Shown: one piece after another, positions 60,421-64,000 of the stretch
Layout: each line of letters opens with the position of its first letter
How positions within the stretch are numbered: the first letter of the stretch is position 1
From: Sipunculus nudus
Taxonomy: Eukaryota > Annelida > Sipuncula > Golfingiida > Sipunculidae
DNA: 64,000 nt
Assembly: GCA_026874595.1 (NCBI GenBank)
Contig: CM049318.1
Location: 43,378,456-43,442,455 of the forward strand
Direction: 5' to 3'
Program-made: the position numbers and the translations under genes
The notes under the pieces: generated by a model
Databases searched by the model: none
What the model was told of the DNA's origin: nothing
The model's input: the letters and a program-made list of their open reading frames with translations, nothing else

Positions 60421-61849
60421 ACAAGTGGCCCATGGGCCATGACGCTCAGATAATTTTGACAGGGAACTTATGATTTTTTGTTAATGTTATTTATTGTCTG
60501 TGATAATAGCCTATGGCTAAAGTTACAGTGTTGAAAAAGTGGACAGAAAATAAAACTTCAGGATTCATAGGAGACCTGCCAAGGCCCCCCCCCCCCCCCT
60601 GGATTTCACAGTAGAGGGTTCCAAGGAAAATGGATATAATTTGTGCCCTGTCTGTCTGAGTACTCAAAATCATGTTTCTGGTCCAAAGCTAGCAGAATAT
60701 AGGTCACCATGATCCAATTACAGGTTTCTACGGAAAATAGCCAAGGCTTTCCCTGAATGTCATGTTAGGAGTGTCTAGCACTAATGGATACAATTTGTGC
60801 CTTGTCTGTCTGGGTGTGCAAAACCATTTTTCAGCCCATAGGTCACACAATATAGGTCACCATTACCTAATTTCAGGTATTCAAGGACACTTAACTAGGA
60901 CCTCTGTGAATTTTATGTTAAAAGATTCTCTGTCAAATAGATACGTTTGTGCCCTGTCTGACTGTCTAGGTGCTTATATGACATCTTTTCTGATAGGTTG
61001 CAAAATATAGGTCATGGGGACCTAATTTCAGTTTTCCAAGGACTCTGTCCAAGGATGTCTAAGAAGGTTACATTAGAAGATTCTAGGCCTAACAGATACA
61101 ATGTGTGCCCTGTTTGACTGGCTGGGTGCTTTTATGACATCTTTTCCGTAAGGTCGCAAAATATGGTTCATGGAGACCTAGTTTCAGTTTTCCCAAGGAC
61201 ACTGGCCAAGGACGTCTCAGAATGTCACATTAGAAGATTCTAGGCCTAACAGATATGATTTGTGCCAATCTGACATTCAGGAGGCTCAAAATCAGGTTTT
61301 TGTCTCGTAGGTCACAAAATGTAGTTCACCATGACCTACGCTCTTTACACAGCTCTTTACCCATAGGCCAACTACCTATATCGTAAGCGCTGTTTGTTAT
61401 GACCATGTATCCTGAATCTCTACAACAGAGGGGAGCACTGTATTTTGGTCCAATCAGATGAGACCCTGTGCTGAAGACAACACGGTTTACCAGCCAAGCG
61501 AGGAATACATGGAGCCAATGTTGTTCATTTCGCTTTGAAGGACAGCTCATAGCCCAGGCGACTGTGTGAACAGGCCACAGGCCCAGAGAGAACTGCCCAA
61601 CAGGTGGTTTCTGGGCGGAGCCTGATGCCTGTCAAGTGTTTGTTGACTTGCATTTGGTTGCCTGCTCGTCACATCAGCAGTTTTTTTAGAAGACAGGCCA
61701 ATATGCACTAACTGGTGTTTAAATGCATCATAAATGGTTAAAGCAGGCAGCGCAAAAATCTGTATCTTCTTTAGAAAAAGGACAACCGGACGGACGCCGG
61801 ACAAAGGGTGATCGCTTTAGCTCAGATGACTTACAGTCAGTTGAGCTGA
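60421..61849 (+). mobile_element. F1 element with diverged 'gatttgtgcc' units
   Basis: Head ACAAG plus the perfect palindrome TGGCCCATGGGCCA (60426-60439); end with a short GGAC tail, the hairpin (61818-61848) and CTGA in place of CTAA. The interior from 60490 to 61320 has diverged 'taatttcaggtttc'/'ttgtgccctgtctg' units akin to the 15-17 kb array and a C-run at 60585-60599. The segment 61320-61780 is unlike other F1 copies. Confidence 0.65.
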
Positions 61850-62600
61850 AAACTTTATTTTATAAACAGCAATTTTCAATACATGACAGACTTTCATCAC
61901 TAAAAAATATCTAAAAAGCATTTTTATTTGTGATTTAACATCTTAAACTCAAAAGTTTAAGTGATTATTTTTGTTTATTGAAAACTACAATATAAAACCT
62001 ACCATTTTTATCAGTCTCATATACTTACCATTTTAAGCTTCTCCCCTAGGATGTCAAACTGCGTTTGTGAAACTCGCCATTGCCGTGATTATTCTACTAA
62101 ATAAAAGCTCAGAATTTTGTTCACTTGGTCTCCCAGGATAAACACTCAGTTTTTGAGATTGTGTATCTTGTACCCATGTTAAGCTGAATGAATACTGCCC
62201 TGTCATATTTTTTTGGAAAGTATTCATCAGAATAGCATGACAGCAATGGGGAGTTGACCGCCCAGAGAGAGAATAGTGAATGCCAACCTAAGGTAGAACA
62301 GCACTACGGCAAGAAATGCTGTCGTCTGGTTTAGGAGGTTTTCATGTATCATGTAAGTTTAATCTTTGGTAAATATAATAATGATGATACAAAATATTTT
62401 GAGACAGTAAGAAAATGGAATAATCATTACTTTTTCATGACTTTTGAGAATTTTCTAAAATTAAGACTTTTTAAGTACCGATTTTTATATCTCAAAAATC
62501 GTGACTTTTTAGGGACGTACGAACCCTGACTGATATCCCTTTACACTAATCTTCACTTGATTTGATTGAAGTTAACCAAAATTTCTGTCCCATCAAGAAA
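61850..62600 (-). other. probable 3' untranslated or downstream region of the galactosyltransferase gene
   Basis: Lies just downstream of the stop codon at 62601. On the minus strand AATAAA occurs at about 61979-61974, a possible poly(A) signal. A 'ttttcatgacttttgag' repeat is at 62430-62530. The transcript end is not determined. Confidence 0.4.
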
Positions 62601-62963
62601 CTAATTTGTCCTTTTTGATTTAAATTTCACTTTCTGTATGCCATCTGCTGAGATCTTCTGCTTTGATGTTTTGGCTGAAAGGTTGGTTTCTCCTTTCAGT
62701 GCTGCTGACTGGCTAGTTTCTCCTTTCAGTGCTGCTGACTGGCTAGTTTCTCCTTTCAGTGCTGCTGACTGGCTAGTTTCTCCTTTCAGTGCTGCTGACT
62801 GGCTAGTTTCTCCTTTCAGTGCTGCCGACTGGCTGGCTGGTAGGACCAGTTTGGATGTAATCCCATATGGCTTCAGGTGGTAGATCATGTATTCCATGAC
62901 GTACATCATGTTTGGAGGCACATAATGGAATGTGATTGCATAGTCACTGCAACAATCAGGTCC
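62601..62963 (-). CDS. C1GALT1: C1GALT1-type core 1 beta-1,3-galactosyltransferase, last coding exon
   Basis: The enzyme adds galactose to GalNAc on Ser/Thr to make the core 1 (T antigen) O-glycan and acts as a type II membrane protein in the Golgi. Only the final coding exon is here. It begins after a TTCCAG acceptor (AG at 62965-62964) in phase 0 with GPDCCSD, then 'YAITFHYV' and 'MYVMEYMIYHLKPYG', which I recognise as the conserved C-terminal end of the C1GALT1 family. After 'LVLPA' the tail is unusual: five copies of the decapeptide SQSAALKGET (one variant at the end), then a Lys/Ser-rich end and TAG at 62601-62603. The family tail is normally short and unrepetitive, so the repeats are an added, probably disordered segment. 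Upstream exons lie beyond the right edge. A close paralogue is possible. Confidence 0.8.
   Translation of the reverse strand, partial: GPDCCSDYAITFHYVPPNMMYVMEYMIYHLKPYGITSKLVLPASQSAALKGETSQSAALKGETSQSAALKGETSQSAALKGETSQSAALKGETNLSAKTSKQKISADGIQKVKFKSKRTN
62686..62835 (-). repeat. coding minisatellite, 5 x 30 bp
   Basis: Exact 30-bp units starting at 62686, 62716, 62746, 62776 and 62806; only the last has changes. The length is a multiple of three, so the reading frame is kept and each unit adds ten residues to the galactosyltransferase tail. Confidence 0.97.
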
Positions 62964-63181
62964 CTGGAATGTCAAATCAGAACGAATCTATCAGAGAAGA
63001 TATCAAACACAAGGCCTACAGAACTTATGGTATAATATCAGTTATAATGCTTCTCTGATAACATCCTTGACCATTATTTAAAAAGTACTTGTGTGATGTG
63101 CATTTAAAAAGCAAGTATAACAATTTTGAACTAGAGACCAAGTATCATTCCTGAGATACTGCCATAGAAGTACACAACGCA
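62964..63181 (-). other. intron sequence next to the last exon
   Basis: The 3' end of the intron before the galactosyltransferase exon, with the acceptor at 62964-62965 and a modest pyrimidine stretch (minus strand). An ACAAGGCCTACAG-like F2 trace is at about 63009. Confidence 0.55.
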
Positions 63182-64000
63182 ACAAGGGACCCATGGGTCA
63201 CAGCGCTCAGCTGTTATTTATGATCATAAAATGTGATTTGGAAGAAAGGGGTAGACAATGTGGGTTTTGTGTGGTAATAAAGTAAAAACCTCGGAATTAC
63301 GACCACCCACCGGACCATGATAAAGTGGTAGCATTTCAGAGGTGATCGCCTAAGTGAGGTTTGGCTATCCATGCTCTTACACTGTTAACTTAAGTATATC
63401 TATTCAATATAATTTTGAATTATTGATTTTGTTGTCCACCTAAATGTGCATAATATGACAGGAAATTAACATATGTTTTTCATTATTTTATTTATTAACA
63501 CTGAAAAAATGAGAAAAAGTCACTAAAGATTTTAAAAAATCATATCCAAGCACATCTCAAGGCAAGCCAGGAAGCACGTCAGCAATTCGGCACAATTAAG
63601 AGTCTTGATCTGCTTAGCTTGGAAATGTGTACAGTCTTCTAGCCCTCATAAGGTACATACGATTTTCATCACTTGGTTAAACAAGGAAAACTTGGTCACT
63701 TTCCTCAGCCAATAAACAATATCTAAACAGCTAGCCCAGTGGTGTGTTAAGAATGAATAAATCATTAATTTTTTTTGCCAAGGAGTTTTTCAAAGCCAGG
63801 GGTCTATGTATCACGTGTATCTCTAATGACAGTCCTCATAAAAGTTATGAAACTGTGACGCAATCATTCATTGTGTGGTGCACAGGTTTTTAATCTTTGC
63901 TCTGCGCATGTTTCATCTATTGTCCTTTACTAATTAGTGCCTGACAGGGTAAGTCTACTCTCTACTTAGTGGTCGCATAATTGAGGTTCAGGTCACCCGT
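63182..64000 (+). mobile_element. F1 head, truncated by the window edge
   Basis: ACAAGG with GACCCATGGGTC (63188-63199), then 'tgtgggttttgtgtggtaat' as in the F1 copies at 2440 and, reversed, 58770. From about 63290 the sequence is not like other F1 copies and may be cargo or unrelated intron ('gaccacccaccgg', 'gtggtcgcataattgaggtt' near both ends). No exon is recognised on the minus strand. Confidence 0.5.

Noticed and set aside
62638-62883. Plus-strand 81-codon ORF with VSPFSAADWL repeats
   Set aside because: It is the antisense shadow of the coding minisatellite in the galactosyltransferase exon; the minus strand has the family motifs and a splice acceptor.

Overview
The window looks like animal nuclear DNA, most likely from a marine mollusc (a bivalve is my best guess). 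The reasons are the AT-rich, intron-poor landscape, the dense short interspersed and tandem repeats with GGAC-rich tails and TGACCTTTGACCT-type units, a Ty3/Gypsy retrotransposon of the K02A2.6-like type, and one recognisable animal gene. The taxon is inference; nothing here fixes a species. Almost all of the 64 kb is repeat-derived.

Only one host gene fragment can be named: the last coding exon of a C1GALT1-type core 1 beta-1,3-galactosyltransferase on the minus strand (62601-62963). It ends in a protein tail made of five 10-residue repeats. The rest of that gene must lie beyond the right edge. Around 30113-34818 sits a near-complete Ty3/Gypsy element with 171/170-bp LTRs, a tRNA-Leu-like primer site, a polypurine tract and a 5-bp target duplication. 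It encodes gag, protease, RT, RNase H and integrase but is broken by one stop codon and two frame changes. A 919-bp solo LTR with a 4-bp target duplication lies at 8511-9429.

The rest is a nested mosaic of three non-autonomous element families that I define here from their ends. F1 starts ACAAG plus a TGACCCATGGGTCA hairpin and ends with a GGAC-rich tail, a roughly 31-bp hairpin and GCTAA (complete or nearly complete copies at 14919-17160, 19759-20945, 38935-40836, 56361-58848, 60421-61849, plus fragments). F2 starts ACAAGGCCTACAGGCC and ends TTCGCTAA (cleanest copy 26011-28262). F3 starts CTAG plus a hairpin and ends near GTCAAAAAC (17368, 50974, 53649). Inside them are tandem arrays with unit lengths of about 340, 165, 278 (555-bp dimers), 287 and 330 bp. 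Unrelated units share a 12-bp palindrome, GGTGGCGCCACC, in at least 14 perfect copies. The shared termini with interchangeable array cargo resemble rolling-circle (Helitron/Helentron, HINE-like) elements, but no Rep/helicase is encoded here.

Low-copy stretches (35.0-35.9, 37.4-38.9, 40.8-42.6, 48.4-49.2, 55.4-56.0, 58.8-60.4 kb) hold no gene I can recognise. Two contain promoter-like motif clusters (37.9-38.1 and 55.55-55.83 kb).
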